DNA from: G965195345 sp965277775
Lineage (GTDB): Bacteria; Pseudomonadota; Gammaproteobacteria; CAKMZV01
Length of the DNA stretch: 64,000 nucleotides
Assembly: GCA_965277775.1 (NCBI GenBank)
Contig: OZ255843.1
Location: 186,001 to 250,000 of the forward strand
Direction of reading: 5' to 3'
Shown one piece after another: positions 25,679-39,300 of the stretch (position 1 is its first letter; every line of letters begins with the position of its first letter). The translations under genes were made by a program, and so were the position numbers. The notes below the pieces were generated by a model that did not search any database, was not told the DNA's origin, and was given only the letters and a program-made list of their open reading frames with translations.

Positions 25679-26584
25679 CTACGGCAATGGTGGACGCTCG
25701 GTGCGACGTATTGCAACGCCATGAAATATCACTGCCGCACAGATGATTGAACCTCCAATGATCGTGGTCAGCGTTGGCAATTCTTCGATGCCAAACAAGG
25801 GGATAGCAACCCAAATAATGCCGCCGACCACTTCCATTAACGATAATAGCGTTAATTCAGCGGCGGGTAAATATTTTGCGCCTGTACTATATAGAATCAA
25901 TCCAAATCCAATAATTAATCCATGTGCCAAACTGAGATAAAAGTTTAGGGTTGGCATGACCAAAGTTTGGTTTTGCAACCACAGGGCGCTGATGGAAATG
26001 ATGGTACATACAATGCCGGCAAATACCACAGTGGTAAAACGGGGCGTCTCGACCCTAATGCGCAAAGTTACGGTAAATATTGAAAATGCAAATGCTGCCA
26101 AAAACCCCATTAAGGCGCCCAAGCCCGTTCCAATGAGCAAATCACTGTACGCCATAATTGCAACACCGACAAAAGCCAGAATCATTGCATATAAGGCTGA
26201 ACGGCTCAATCGTTCATTCAAAACAAAGTAACCCAAGATGGCTGTAAAAAATGGCATAGACGCGAGCATAAACAAGGTGATCGCTACCGATGTTTGGGTG
26301 ATAGATAACACAAAAAACATCATGGCCAAGGCCAGACAAAAACCACCGATAATGCCCGACCAACCCAGCCTATATAAATTTTTATAAAACGATAATCCCT
26401 CACGCCAAAAGAGATAAATCATAAGAATGACGGCCACACCAAGACCTCTATAAAATAAATACTGAAACTGGTATAGGTGGCCGTCCTCCATGTGACGGAC
26501 CAGCACCACTCCAAAACTCCAGATGAACCCTGTGAAAAACACCAGCAGAAAACCTCTAAGGTAGAGTGAAATAGGTTTATTCAT
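25679..26584 (-). CDS. EamA-family drug/metabolite transporter (copy 2)
   Basis: A 301-residue ten-helix transporter, paralogous to the neighbour at 24605. It shares FLLVFFTGFIWSFGVVLVRH, the QTSVAITLFMLAS segment and LPAAELTLLSLMEVVGGIIW. Divergence between the two is moderate and spread along the protein, indicating an old tandem duplication rather than a recent one. Substrate unknown. The 177-bp gap between the copies contains no gene. Confidence 0.9.
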   Translation of the reverse strand: MNKPISLYLRGFLLVFFTGFIWSFGVVLVRHMEDGHLYQFQYLFYRGLGVAVILMIYLFWREGLSFYKNLYRLGWSGIIGGFCLALAMMFFVLSITQTSVAITLFMLASMPFFTAILGYFVLNERLSRSALYAMILAFVGVAIMAYSDLLIGTGLGALMGFLAAFAFSIFTVTLRIRVETPRFTTVVFAGIVCTIISISALWLQNQTLVMPTLNFYLSLAHGLIIGFGLILYSTGAKYLPAAELTLLSLMEVVGGIIWVAIPLFGIEELPTLTTIIGGSIICAAVIFHGVAIRRTERPPLP

Positions 26585-26768
26585 AGGCTTAGGATTGATT
26601 AGAAAGTTGGTTGGCTCAATGTCGAAGCATTATAAAATCAAATTGATTCAGATTGTGGCAATCGAGGACGCTAAGGCGTTGAATTTTAATTTCATCTTGG
26701 TAAACGTTGGTAGAAATTGGCTGATTTGGCCGAATAGGTGATTATGAAAAGCTGTGTCTCATGAAACG

Positions 26769-27269
26769 CTAATACAGGTAAACCCCGCCACGCGTATTTA
26801 ATTCACGTAAAATTATCGCAAGCGTTCCACCATCAGCGCTTAAACTCAATACACCACCAAATGCAGCATTAGGCAAAGGATTGCTTGATTTAATATACGC
26901 TTTTTAAGTCCAATTGCCATTGTGAAATTCAATTAAATAAGCTGCCCCAGCATTATTAGTGCGATTATCATCGCCCCCTCCAATGCCCTCGTAAACAAAG
27001 CGGTGGAGATATTGAGAGTTGGCGGGTCATTGACAGCTTCAACGCGCACCACCGCCACAAGCAGACAATAATGGGGATAAGATCGTACTAAGTTTATTCA
27101 ACACTTGCGAACTCAAAATCTTGAATGAGCTTGTGATGCCGTTGGGCAAAACACGAAACAATGGATTGTCAGAAATTTGTGTTAAAACTATTGAATACAT
27201 TTTAGACATAGCCATCATTTGAATTTGAATTGGTTGACAATAACGAGCATGAGAATTATTTGGTTTCAT
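26769..27269 (-). pseudogene. Decayed copy of the lectin/propeller lipoprotein family
   Basis: The minus strand holds both ends of the neighbouring lipoprotein family with the middle lost. The 5' part ends ILSPLLSACGGG, a lipobox like that of the big genes. A shifted frame then reads VRVEAVNDPPTLNIS, the repeat linker, and a third frame reads AGAAYLIEFHNGNWT, a stop, KAYIKSS, FGGVLSLSADGGTLAI and the family's terminal GGVYLY before TAG at 26769-26771. That is one propeller blade with frameshifts and one internal stop, so it cannot make a working protein. It lies directly downstream of the giant gene. The 26585-26768 interval holds nothing else. Confidence 0.8.
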
Positions 27270-27392
27270 AAATTGAATGGCGGAATGAATTTAATTTGCG
27301 TGAAAACGTTTTGCAGAACGCTTCTCGTTCATGCAATAAATCAAATGCATTGGATTTTATAATCTGGCTTTCTGGTAGGAAGATGAGGAGGT

Positions 27393-30300
27393 TTAGTAGA
27401 GATAAACTTCACCCTCTCCAGTGCCTAACGCGGGAGAGTCTTGTATTTCGCCAACAGCAAGCACGCTGCCATCATGACTTAAACTCACTGAATAACCAAA
27501 AGTCTGCTCGTGAAGAGTAGTTGGTGATTTGACATAGGCTTGTTGCGACCAAACGCCATTGCCAAATTCAAACACATAAACTGCACCAGCATCTTTAATG
27601 CCATCATTGGGGCTCCCTCTGACACCTGAGGCTGAACCATCCTCCAGATGCGACCCTACAGCAAGTGTACTGCCATCGCCGCTTAAACTGATAGAGCGGC
27701 CAAATTGATCTTCTCCCCCGGGGTTTGAAGCTTTGATGTACGCTTGCTGTGACCACACGCCACTAAATTGGTACACATACACCGCTCCTGAATTCAGAAC
27801 ACTGTTAGCTAATCCATCCTCAAAAGGTGCGCCCACCGCAAGCGTATTGCCAATAACACTCAGACTGACAGAACGACCAAAACGATCACCCCCCTGTGAA
27901 TTTGAGGCTTTGATGTATGCTTGTTGTGACCACACACCACCACCACTTAAACGGTACACATACACCGCCCCTGCATCCAGAGCGCGGTTATCATTTTGCG
28001 CGCCATTAACGCCCGTAGATACACTAGCCTCCCTAAGTGCACCTACTGCAAGCGTATTACCGTTAGCATTTAGACTCACAGACTCGCCAAATAGATCGCC
28101 CTGCCCAGTATTTGATGCTTTAATGTATGCTTGTTGTGTCCAAACGCCGCTACCAAATTGGAAAATATACACTGCTCCTGAGTCCTGAGCGCTTAAATCC
28201 TGCATCCCGTTAACACCTGTAGATGAACCATCCTCACCACTTGCACCTACCGCAAGTGTATTGCCATCAGCACTTAGGCTCAAGGCATAGCCAAATGCGC
28301 CATCCGTCTGTGGATTTGATGCTTTGATGTACGCTTGTTGAGACCAAACACCCCCACTAAAACGGAATATATACACCGCACCTGAATTAGTAATACCATT
28401 CACTTGAGAATTATTGACACCTGATGATGCGCTATCTTCTAAAGGTGCGCCCACTGCAAGTGTATTGCCATCAAGACTTAAACGCACAATCGTACCAAAT
28501 TGATCTCCCGCTTGTAGATTTGATGCTTTGATGTATGCTTGTCGTGTCCACAGACCGCCATTGCGTCGGAATAAAAACACCGCCCCTGAATTCGGAGCTT
28601 GGTTATTTAACGGCCCATTGATTCCAGAGGAACCATCCTCTAAAAGTGCACCAACTGCTAGTGTATTACCGTCATCGCTTATACTCACCGATTCGCCAAA
28701 TCTCGAACCGAGTCCATAGTTAATAATATTGCCACCTTTACCAATTTCCTCATCAAACCCCCCTTCAATGCGACCGATCAGGCTTTGTAATTGCCCATTA
28801 TTTAAAGAAATCTCTGGATGCCTGAAGCCGGGATCACAGAATGCGGTATTGCAGGTTTTCACAGCATACATTGGATCGGGCAAGGATGGAAAAATGTAGC
28901 GGTGTAAAGTCACCAGAGCTTGCGCCGTGGACTGGTTGATGTTCGTGCTATTCGGTGTGATCACAATGCCGGTGGTACTGATATCCACATAACCCGCACT
29001 GCTATCTGGATTACTTTGCAAGCGATAATGGGTTGCCGTCGTGATCTGAGACCAAGCAAAATCGATGGTTTTAATGCCTAAGGTTAAAATAAACACAGGT
29101 GGCACCTCAACAGTCACCCTGGTTGACACAGAAGCGCCATCAGAATCAGTCGCTGTGACGGTCAACACGACGATAGGACCATTGTCACCCAAACCTCGTC
29201 GGGCAATACTTAAACTGGTGTTAGTCACTGTTGTATTAACAACACCCTGCCCCGTCGAGACACTCATAGTTAAAGTAGCATCCTCCACATCAACAGCTGA
29301 GACGGTCAACACAACCGGAGCAACATTAACAGCCGAAGCCAGAACGATGGATTGCGATGAAATACTTAAGGTTGGCGTGTCATTGACTGATTGGACAACA
29401 ACGACAATCTCTGTTGAATCGAATATACCGCCCACATCCGTTGCACGAACGGTCAAAGTGGTTGTGCCAAATAGATTAGTGACCGCACTCAATGATATAC
29501 CTTGGGTAGAAAGGACTGCATCGACTAATCGTGTAAATGAACTGACTGTGACAACCAATGTACTCTCATCGGTGGCTGTGGTTCGGATGAATATCGCTTG
29601 GGTAAAGTCCTCTAATACATTGATGCGGTTGGTCGAAACCGTCAGTACAGGTGTGGCGCTTGGAATCACTATAACATTCACAATGATGGTTTCAATCCCT
29701 GTGGTATTTGAGCTGTCAACCGCTGTTATTGTCAGAGTGACTTGGCCTGATCCAGTCTCAATGGGCGACAATACGATCGCATCGTCAAAGATGTTTACAG
29801 AAACCACGCCAGGGGTCGAAGCCTGTACTGTAAATGGTACAGTACCATCCTCAATATCAGTGACTATGGTTTGGACGGTGATGGGGAAAAAACCACCCAA
29901 AGTTGCGATGTTGTCGCTTGAAACCGCTATTGTTGGGGTATCACTCACTGGTCGTATGTTCACTACGATAAGAGCTGAAGTGGTTAGCAAGAGTGAATCT
30001 GCCGCCTGAACGGTTAGAGTCACCCGACCATTGACATTGAGTACAGACGATAATCGAATGGTATTGGCTGAAGTAGAAATGGTCACCATTCCTGTTGCGG
30101 AGGCTTGTATTGAAAATGGTAAGTTGCTGCCTTCAACCCTATCTGTAATGGTCGTACCAACGACAATGGCGGGGAAATCTTCGTCCAACGTAATGGCATG
30201 GCTTGAGAGTGCGATGTTTGGTGGTCCATTTACAATGAATGGAACGGCAGTGGTTGTACTTAATCCACCCACTTGGAGTGTGACCACGGCCGTTGTTAGA

Positions 30301-33300
30301 CCGTCGAAATTTGTTGGAGCGGTATAAGTCATATTCACTATATGAACCCCTGCGCTTTGATAAACACCACCAAATCTCACTGTGCCACCTTTAGAATCTG
30401 TTCCAGACCAATTTGCTGTGTTTATGACATCACCATTCAAATCATATCCAGTAAAGGACAGTATCGCACTCGCACCGCCATTTACAGATACCAGTGCCGT
30501 AGGTGATGATACTCGTATGCCTTGAGGGAACTCATAAAAGCCATGACGGGCTCTGGTATCACCCCTATCTCCTAATAAAGAATAATAGTTGCTTAAAATG
30601 TCGGCAAAATACACCCAATTGAAAACTGACGGGCGTGATTCGCGTTTATTAGCAAAAACGCCGGTTGTAATATCCCATAACAACCTGTATTGACCAGGAT
30701 ATGTTGTGAGATTGGTGAAGCCATCGCCAGAGGCAAAACCATAGGCTATGGTACTATCATTGGTCACCCATGAAAGTTCACCAGGAAAGGATAGCTGCGG
30801 TAATACTAAACCATGCCAACTATAGTCAATTGCAGTAATACCGCTTCTAATCAGTGTAAGAAAATAAGTAAATTCCTCAGAAGAATTGGTGTTGGCCAAA
30901 TGCCCACCATAAGCCCTTGCTTCTGCCAAAAACGGCGCAATTGCTTGTGATCTTGATACCGAATGGGCGTAAAGATGCCCACCATAAAGGCGAATATTTG
31001 CAAAGTTGGGGTTGGTTGGAACGATCACAGGCGGTTCATTAATCATTGGATTAACTTGGACAACCATGGTTTGTGATGACCTTATGCCAAGTTCAGCATT
31101 TGACAGCTCTAAGGTTAATGTGGCTATGCCTGTTCGATCAGGTGAAACTGTAAAATACAATTGAGCCGTCCGTGCAGTTGTACTGAGGTTAACATTGGTC
31201 TCAATGGCATTGGTAGAGAAGCTAACGACAGGTGCGGGCCTAGTAGGGAATATTGCATTGCCACTATTTGTCACAGTCCATTGCACGTTTAAATTTCTTG
31301 TTGTCCCAGCAAGACCCTCAATCTCGATATTGCTGATTTGCTGTGTGTTGCGGATTGTCTGTGAGCTATTCGCTGTCAAGACGATTAAGTTTGAAGGCAA
31401 GGTAAATGTCGGCACGCTCGGAATAAATGACAATTCGGTCGAGGTGCTTGACCCATTCACTTGGAGGCTGACCACAACTGTAGATTGACTGACAAAATTG
31501 GCTGGCGCAGTGTAAACCATTTCGATTGTCCGAAGTCCCGTACTCTGTGAAATATTGCCAATGCTTACCGTCCCAGACGTTGCTATAGCGCTCAAGTTTG
31601 ATAAATTGATCGCATCGCCATTCAAATCAAAGACAGTCAACCGCACAGTCACACTTGAGCTGGTCACTACAGGGATAGATTGAGTCGACACTAATCCTTT
31701 AGGAAATTCATAAAGCCCAACACGAGTTGTTGCATCACCTCTATCGCCTATTAAAACAAAACCTTGGGCGACATCGGAATAATGGATCCAATTAAACACG
31801 GAGGGACGTGAAGAACCTCTATTAGCAAACAAACTAAACCAGGGTAGGTTGTAATGCCCCGGATAGACGTTAATGCTGGTATTGCCATCGGTGTTGGAAA
31901 AACCATAAGCAATGGTGCTGTCATTAGTCACCCAAAACAGTTCTCCTGGAAATTCTAACTGCGGTAAGTTCAGACCAAACCAAGCATTATGAGTCATTAA
32001 TCCACTTTGAGATGAACGTATAAAATCGAACTCTTCAATTGTATTAATGTTAGCCAAATGCCCACCCAATGCCCTTGCTTCCGCTAAAAACGGATTGACT
32101 GATCGTGCCGTTTTCACAGAATTGGCATAAAGCCGACCACCATGAAGATTTAGATTTTGCAGATCTGTGCTTACACCAATGCCAAACGGTACATCGCTCA
32201 TAGGATTGACTTGTACCACAATGGTCTGTTGTGAAATTTCTACTGGTTTGGTTACACTGGAAAGATGTACTGTCAGGGTCGCCCTGCCTCTGCGATCGGG
32301 TGCGATAGAAAAATACAGATGCGCCGTTCGCGTAGTTGAACTCAAATGCCCCTTAGTCATTAAATTATTGGTCGAAAAACTGACCACAGGAGCGGGTTTG
32401 TTAGAAAAAATAGAATCGCCGCTTTGCGTCACACGCCATTGAAATTCTAAACTGCTGGTTGTTCCTGAATAAGCTGGTATCTCAATATTACTGATAACCT
32501 GCTGGTTGCGAATGGTCTTAGAGCTATTCTCCACCAAGATGATTGTGGATGTCGTCAAGGTAAAACTCGGTACAATTGGTAAAAATGACACGGCCGTGGT
32601 TGAGATTAAACCATTCACTGTCAAAGTGACTACAACCGTTGTATGATCGTTAAAGTTAACTGGCGCAGTGTAAATCATATCGACTGTCTGAACGCCTGAG
32701 CTTTGAGAAACTTGAGAAAAACGTACTGTACCTCCGTTGGGATCTGTTCCTGACCAATTTGATTCATTTATGGCATCACCGTTTAAATCAAAACCTGTCA
32801 AGCGAACGGTGGCAGATAAGCCGTCCCTTCTTATAGGCCTTGGCATGATAGAAGTTGGTGCTAAGCCTTGAGGAAATTCGTAGAGCGCTCGACGTGATGC
32901 CCCATCACCCCTATCCCCTATTAAGAAATAACTATTATTGAATCTGGAATAGTTCGCCCAATTGAACACAGAGGGACGTGAAGAGCCTCTATTGGCAAAA
33001 AGCCCAGTGTAAAGTTGCCAATTTAGGGCGAGATGACCTGGATAGACTTTAAGGTTGACTCTGCCATCGGTGCTGGCATGGCCATAGGCAATGGTACTGT
33101 CATGCGTGACCCAAGACAGCTCCCCAGGAAATTCTAACTGCGGTAAAACCATACCAATCCAAGCGTTATGGGAGATTAGACCACTTGCCGTTGAGCTCAT
33201 AAAAGTATGTTCTTCAGTGGTATTGATGTTAATCAAATGCCCACCCAAAGTCTTAGCTTCGGTCAAAAACGTCGTGACCCCTGATGCTGTTTTTACTGAA

Positions 33301-36300
33301 TTAGCATAAAGACGGCCACCATGAACAATAAAATTTTCAATCCTTGTGCTGGTTTGGATGATCATCGGTGCGACATCTGTAGGATTGACTTGCACCACCA
33401 GCATTTGCCGTGACATTTCTGCTGTCGTCAAATTGGTCAGTTGGGCGGTTAAAGTGGCTGTGCCTACTCGATTGGGGGCGATGGAAAAATACAGTTGAGC
33501 CGTTTCAGCGATCGTTGCTATGTTGGTTACGTTGGTTAAGGTATTGGTGGAAAAACTCAGAACAGGTGTTGGGTTGATTGAAAATATGGGGTCGCCACTA
33601 CTCGTCAATTGCCATTGAGCCCTTAAGGTTTCACGCTCTGGATTGAGGATATTGATCCTTTGAATATTGCGATCAAGCTGGTTGCCAGTCAAGTTGACAA
33701 CAGGGGTTGAGAAGGTGAATGATACGGGATCTCTAACAGAATTGACAATGACCACAATTTGCTCAGACGCAGAAAGTCCACCTGAATCAAACAGATCAAC
33801 GGTTATAGTGGTTGTGCCATGAAGATTAGTCATGGGCGTTAAAGTAATAGAGAACCGATCATTCACTAAGTCAGAGTCTGCCACATTGACAAGATTGGTA
33901 GAGGATCGTACAAAGATGGTTAAGGTACCACCGTCTGCATCTGTTGCCGTGGATTGGATAACCACAGAGGGTGTAAAATCTTCTTGTACACGAATGAGAT
34001 TGGTTGAGACTATGAGCACAGGTGGCGTGCTCTGCACAATGGCGACATCGACAGCAATTGTTCGCAAAGTTGCCTGCCCACTACTGTCGGTTGCAAGAAC
34101 CGTCAATGTGGTTCGACCAGAGCCACCTACAAGTGGTGTCAATACAATAGCATTGGCAGCTGTCGTCACATTGACCACATTTGTGGTCGATAATTGCACT
34201 GCAAAAGGCAAGGTGACATCCTCAACATCCGTGGCTGTGGTGCCAATGGTAATGGAGGCAAAGCCACCAACAGTTGAGATATTGTCTGTTGAAACGTCTA
34301 TTATCGGAGGATCATTCACGGCTTTAACTGTGACCACGACCAGTGTTGACGCGGTTTGTGGGGCGCTATCGGTTGCTTGAATCGTCAATATGACCTGACC
34401 ACTTGCATTTTGCACAGCCGATAATCGAATCCCATAACCCAAGTTTGACACATTGACAATCCCTGAAGTGGAAGCTCGCACTGTAAAAGGCAAGATGCCA
34501 AGATCGACCTGATCGGTGACGGTGGTGCCGATGATCAAAGTAGGGAAATCTTCAGCGAGTGTAAGGGCCTGAGTTGACAAGGCAATATTAGGCGGTCTAT
34601 CAGCTGTGAATAAAATGGCTCTGGTCGTGGTTAATCCATTCACTTGGAGGGTGGCAACAACGGTTGTGTCACTGTTGAAATTAGCTGGAGCGGTGTAAAC
34701 CATATCGACCACCTGAACCCCAGAGCTTTGAGAAACATTGCTAAAGCGCGCTACGCCACCATTTGGATCTACCGCAGTCCAATTGGTTGTACTTATTGCA
34801 TCACCATTCAAATCAAAACCCATTAATCGAACGGTTTCGCTCAAGCCAGCTGCCACAAGTACAGGTGGGCGTATAGATAATAGGTGAGATGTGGAGGCTA
34901 TGCCTTGTGGTAATTCATAGAGTGCCCGACGTAATTTCGTATCACCGACAGCGTCTAATAAGAAATATCCAAAACCATCAGCATATATGGTCCAATTGAA
35001 TACAGTGGCGGGGTTCCCTACTCTATTGGCATTCAGTCCTCTCGCACTCCCCCAATTCAGGGCGAAATGACCCGGATAGACATTGAGATTTGTGACACCA
35101 TTGGCGCTGGCATAACCATAGCCAATGGTACTGTCATGCGTTACCCAAGAGAGTTCACCCGGGAAGGTTCGTTGTGGTAGAACCAAGCCATACCAAGACT
35201 CATTAAGGATTAAGCCACTGGCCGTTGAAGTCAAAAAGGTCAATTCTTCTATGGTATTGATGTTTAGCAAATGCCCACTCAAAGCCCTGGCTTCTGCCAA
35301 AAACGACGTAACCGCTTGAGCCGCTGATACTGAATTGGCATAAAGACGACCGCCGCTCACGACTAGGTTATCAATACTCGAATTAACTGGGACAATCGTA
35401 GGGGGCACATGACTCATTGGATTGACTTGGACCACCAATGTTTGCTGTGACATGCCTGATGTGGCTTGATTAGAAAGTTGTACGGTCAAGGTCGCGGTAC
35501 CTGTACGGTCAGGGGCGATTGTAAAATACAACTGCGCCGTTTTCGCCGTTGAACCAATGCGGTCTGTGGTTGTTAAGACATGCGTGGTAAAACTCACCAC
35601 GGGGAGGGGATTGGCAGAAAAGATGGCATCGCCACTGTGCGTCACACGCCACTGCACATCTAATGTGTCTGTCAGTCCGTCGTAGGCTGGAATCCTGGCA
35701 TTGCTGATGGGTTGTTGATAACGAAGGCTTTGAGCGCTGTTCTCAGTCAAGACGATAGTGCTTGAGGCCACGGTGAAGGTCGGAGTTGCTGGACCCACAA
35801 AAAATGACAATGATCTAGTTGTTCTTAGTCCATTCACTTGTAGAGATACATCAACCGTTGTTGGACCTCCATAATTTACAGGCGGCGTGTAAACCAATTT
35901 CACCGACTGTACCCCTGAACTTTGAGCAACTTGGGAAAAACGTACTGTGCCCCCGTTGGGATCTGTTCCTGACCAATTTGCTATTTTTATCGCATCACCG
36001 TTCAAATCAACACCCGTTAAGCGCGCGGTGGCGCTTGATCCAATACTTACAAATATTCGATCAAAAGAAGCAGGCGCTAAGCCTTGGGGGAATTCATAAA
36101 GCGCATGGCGACCTGTGCCATCGCCACCATCGTCTAATAAGAAATACCGATCAATATTCCTGGAATAAACCGGCCAATTGAATACAGTGGAGGCATTCGC
36201 ACGCCTATTTGAAACCAACCCAATGGTATTTTCCCAGTTCAGAGGATAATGACCTGGATAGACTGTGATATTGCCAGTGGTATTGTTACTGATGCTGACA

Positions 36301-39300
36301 AAGCCATAAGCAATGGTACTGTCATGCGTTATCCAAGAGAGTTCACCTGGAAACATTCGCTGTGGTAAGACCAAACCGTACCAAGACTCTTGAGAGATTA
36401 GCCCACTGGCAGTTGTATAGACAAATGCGTGTTCTTCAACTGTATTGATATTGATCAAATGGCCACCCAATTTTCTGGCTTTGGTCAAAAATGGCGTAAC
36501 CGTTGGAGCTGTTGACACTGAATTGGCATAAAGATGACCACCGTGAACGATCAGATTTTGTAAATTTGTACTGGTTTGGGCAATCACAGGGGATACATCT
36601 ACTGGATTAACTTGTACCGTCAAAATTTGTGTGGTCGTTTCTGAATGAGTCAAATTGATCAGGTGTACCGTTAGAGTACCCGTGCCTGTTTGATTAGGCG
36701 CGATTGTAAAATACAGCTGTGCTGCATGTGCGGCCGAAGTCAGCGTGGTTTCATTGGTCAAGCGATTGGTGGTAAAACTCACCACAGGTGTTGGGTTGGT
36801 TGAGAATATGAGGTCTCCGTTACTTGTGACAAACCATGATGAATTTAGGTTAGCACTGTCTGGATTGCTAATATTGATATTTTGTACATTGCGCTCAAGC
36901 TGATTGCCTGGCGCAGACAAGGTGATCATTGATGTCGAGAATTTGAAAGATATGGGGTCGTTATTAACCGCATTGATAACCACCACCACTTCAGTAGAAG
37001 TTGATTGCCCACCTACATCAATCGCATGAACGGTTAAGGTTGCCGTACCATAAGCATTGACAACCGACGTTAAGGTAATGGTGCTCACGCCACCTGTTCG
37101 TGTGGATAGTACTGCATCGAATAGACGCTCTGATGAACTTAACGAGAAGACTACTGCATCACCATCTGCATCAGTCGCTGTGGTGATGAGCGTCACGGCT
37201 GTGGTGAAATCTTCTTGCACACGAATGAGGCTTGTAGAAACAGAGATCATTGGTATGGCTGCACTGACCGCGGTCGTCATATTCACAGTGATTAGTTGAA
37301 CGGCTGATAGTCCATCACTGTCGGTTATACGAACCGTTAAGGTGGTTTGACCTGATCCACCGACAATTGGCGTCAATACAATGGCATTGGTAGAGGTCGC
37401 CACACTGACCACATTCGTTCTCGACAATTGCACGGTAAACGTCAAGTCACCATCCTCAACATCCGTGGCGGTGGTGTCAATGACGATAGGGACAAAACCT
37501 GCTAAGGTCGAAATGTTATTGCTTGAAACTGTTAATATTGGAGGATCATTCACTGCTCGCACTGTGACCACGACATGTGTTGATGCAGTTTGATCGGCAG
37601 AAACAGATGTTTGAATTGTCAAAGTAACTTTACCAGACGCATTTTGTATAGCCGATAATTGAATGGCATTGGTTGAGGACGTTATAGCCACAACACCTGT
37701 GGAGGATAAACTAACCATAAATGGCAATTGGTTAGAAGCACTAGGATGGTTTGCAAGGACATGAATGACTGAATAGGTGGTGAAATCCTCATCGACTTTA
37801 ATGTCAATCGTTGACACAGCGACGGTAGGCAGAGCGCCCACCAGAAATGCCACAGAATGGGGGGTTGATCGTAAACCATTTACTCGGAGCGAAGTGACAA
37901 CCGTTGTTGGACCATCAAAATCAACTGGAGGGGTGTAAGTCATCTCCACGACCTGAATACCTTGTTGTTGACGTGTATTGCTAAAAGTTACTGTACCGCC
38001 ATTTGGATCCACGCCTGTCCAAAATCCTGTACTTATCGTATCACCGTTTAAATCAAAACCCGTTAGCAGAACATTTGCGCGAGTAACAACGCGCGTTTGC
38101 GGCACCGAAGGGAGCACAGCCGCTGGATCTAAACCTTGTGGAAATTCATACAGCGCATGACGAGGACTCGTATCACCTATATCATCTACTAAGAAATGCC
38201 GAGAAACACCTCCAGAAAATATTGTCCAATTGAACACAGTGGCGGTTTGGCCAATTCTATTAGCTATCAGTCCATCACTTCCCCAGTTAAAGGAGACATG
38301 ACCCGGATAGATATTGAAATTGCTTATACCATTTGCATCGGCATATCCATAAGCAATGGTGCTATCATTCGCCACCCAAGCCAATTCACCAGGAAAAGTT
38401 TGCCGTGGTAGAGCCAACCCAAACCAAGACTCATTAGTGAGAATACCTTTGGCGATGGAATAAATATAGTCGCTCTCTTCTATTGAATTAATGTTGAGCA
38501 AATGACCACCCAAATCATTAGCTTCTGCTAAAAATGATGTGACTGCTGGTGCCGAATTCACCGAATTGGCGTAAAGTCGACCGCCGTGCACTGCTAAATT
38601 TTCAATCCTCGAATTAGCTGGGACAATCACAGGAGGATGATCATTCATTGGATTGACTTGAACCACCAGGGTTTGTTGCGACATGGCCGATGAAGCCAGA
38701 TTTGATAGTTGTACTGTCAAGGTGGCTTTACCAATACGATCAGGCGCAATTGTAAAATATAACTGTGCCGTTTGCGTCGTTGCCCCTATTCTGCCAATTG
38801 TTGTAAGCGCATTAGTGGAGAAACTCACCACAGGTGTTGGTTGGGTAGAAAAAATAGCATCGCCACTTTGTGTCACACGCCATTGTGCATCTATGGTCGC
38901 TGTGTTACCTAGCCCAACAAAATCTGGGATGATAATTTGACTGATTGGTTGTTGATTGCGAATAGTCTGAGTACTGTTTTGGGTCAAAACAAGTGTGCTT
39001 GAGGCAATGGTGAAGGTCGGTGTCGCATCACCTATGAAAAATGACAAATCAGTGGTTGTTCTGTGATTGTTGACTTGTAGGGCCACTTGAACTGTTGTAT
39101 GACCACTAAAATGCGCTGAAGGGGTATAAACCAGATCCACAATTTGAACGCCTGAACGTTGAGCCACATTGGCAATATTTACTGTGCCAGTTGCTGCCAC
39201 CGCACTCCAATTTGTTGTATTTATCGCATCTCCATTTAAATCAATACCCGTTAAGCGTACTGTGGCACTCGAGCCAGAAATGACGGGTACTATACTGAAA

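Noticed and set aside
29065..30009. 314-codon open frame on the plus strand inside the giant gene
   Set aside because: It is antisense to Thr/Val-rich repeats, has low-complexity repetitive content and no family match; the minus-strand frame is clearly the coding one.
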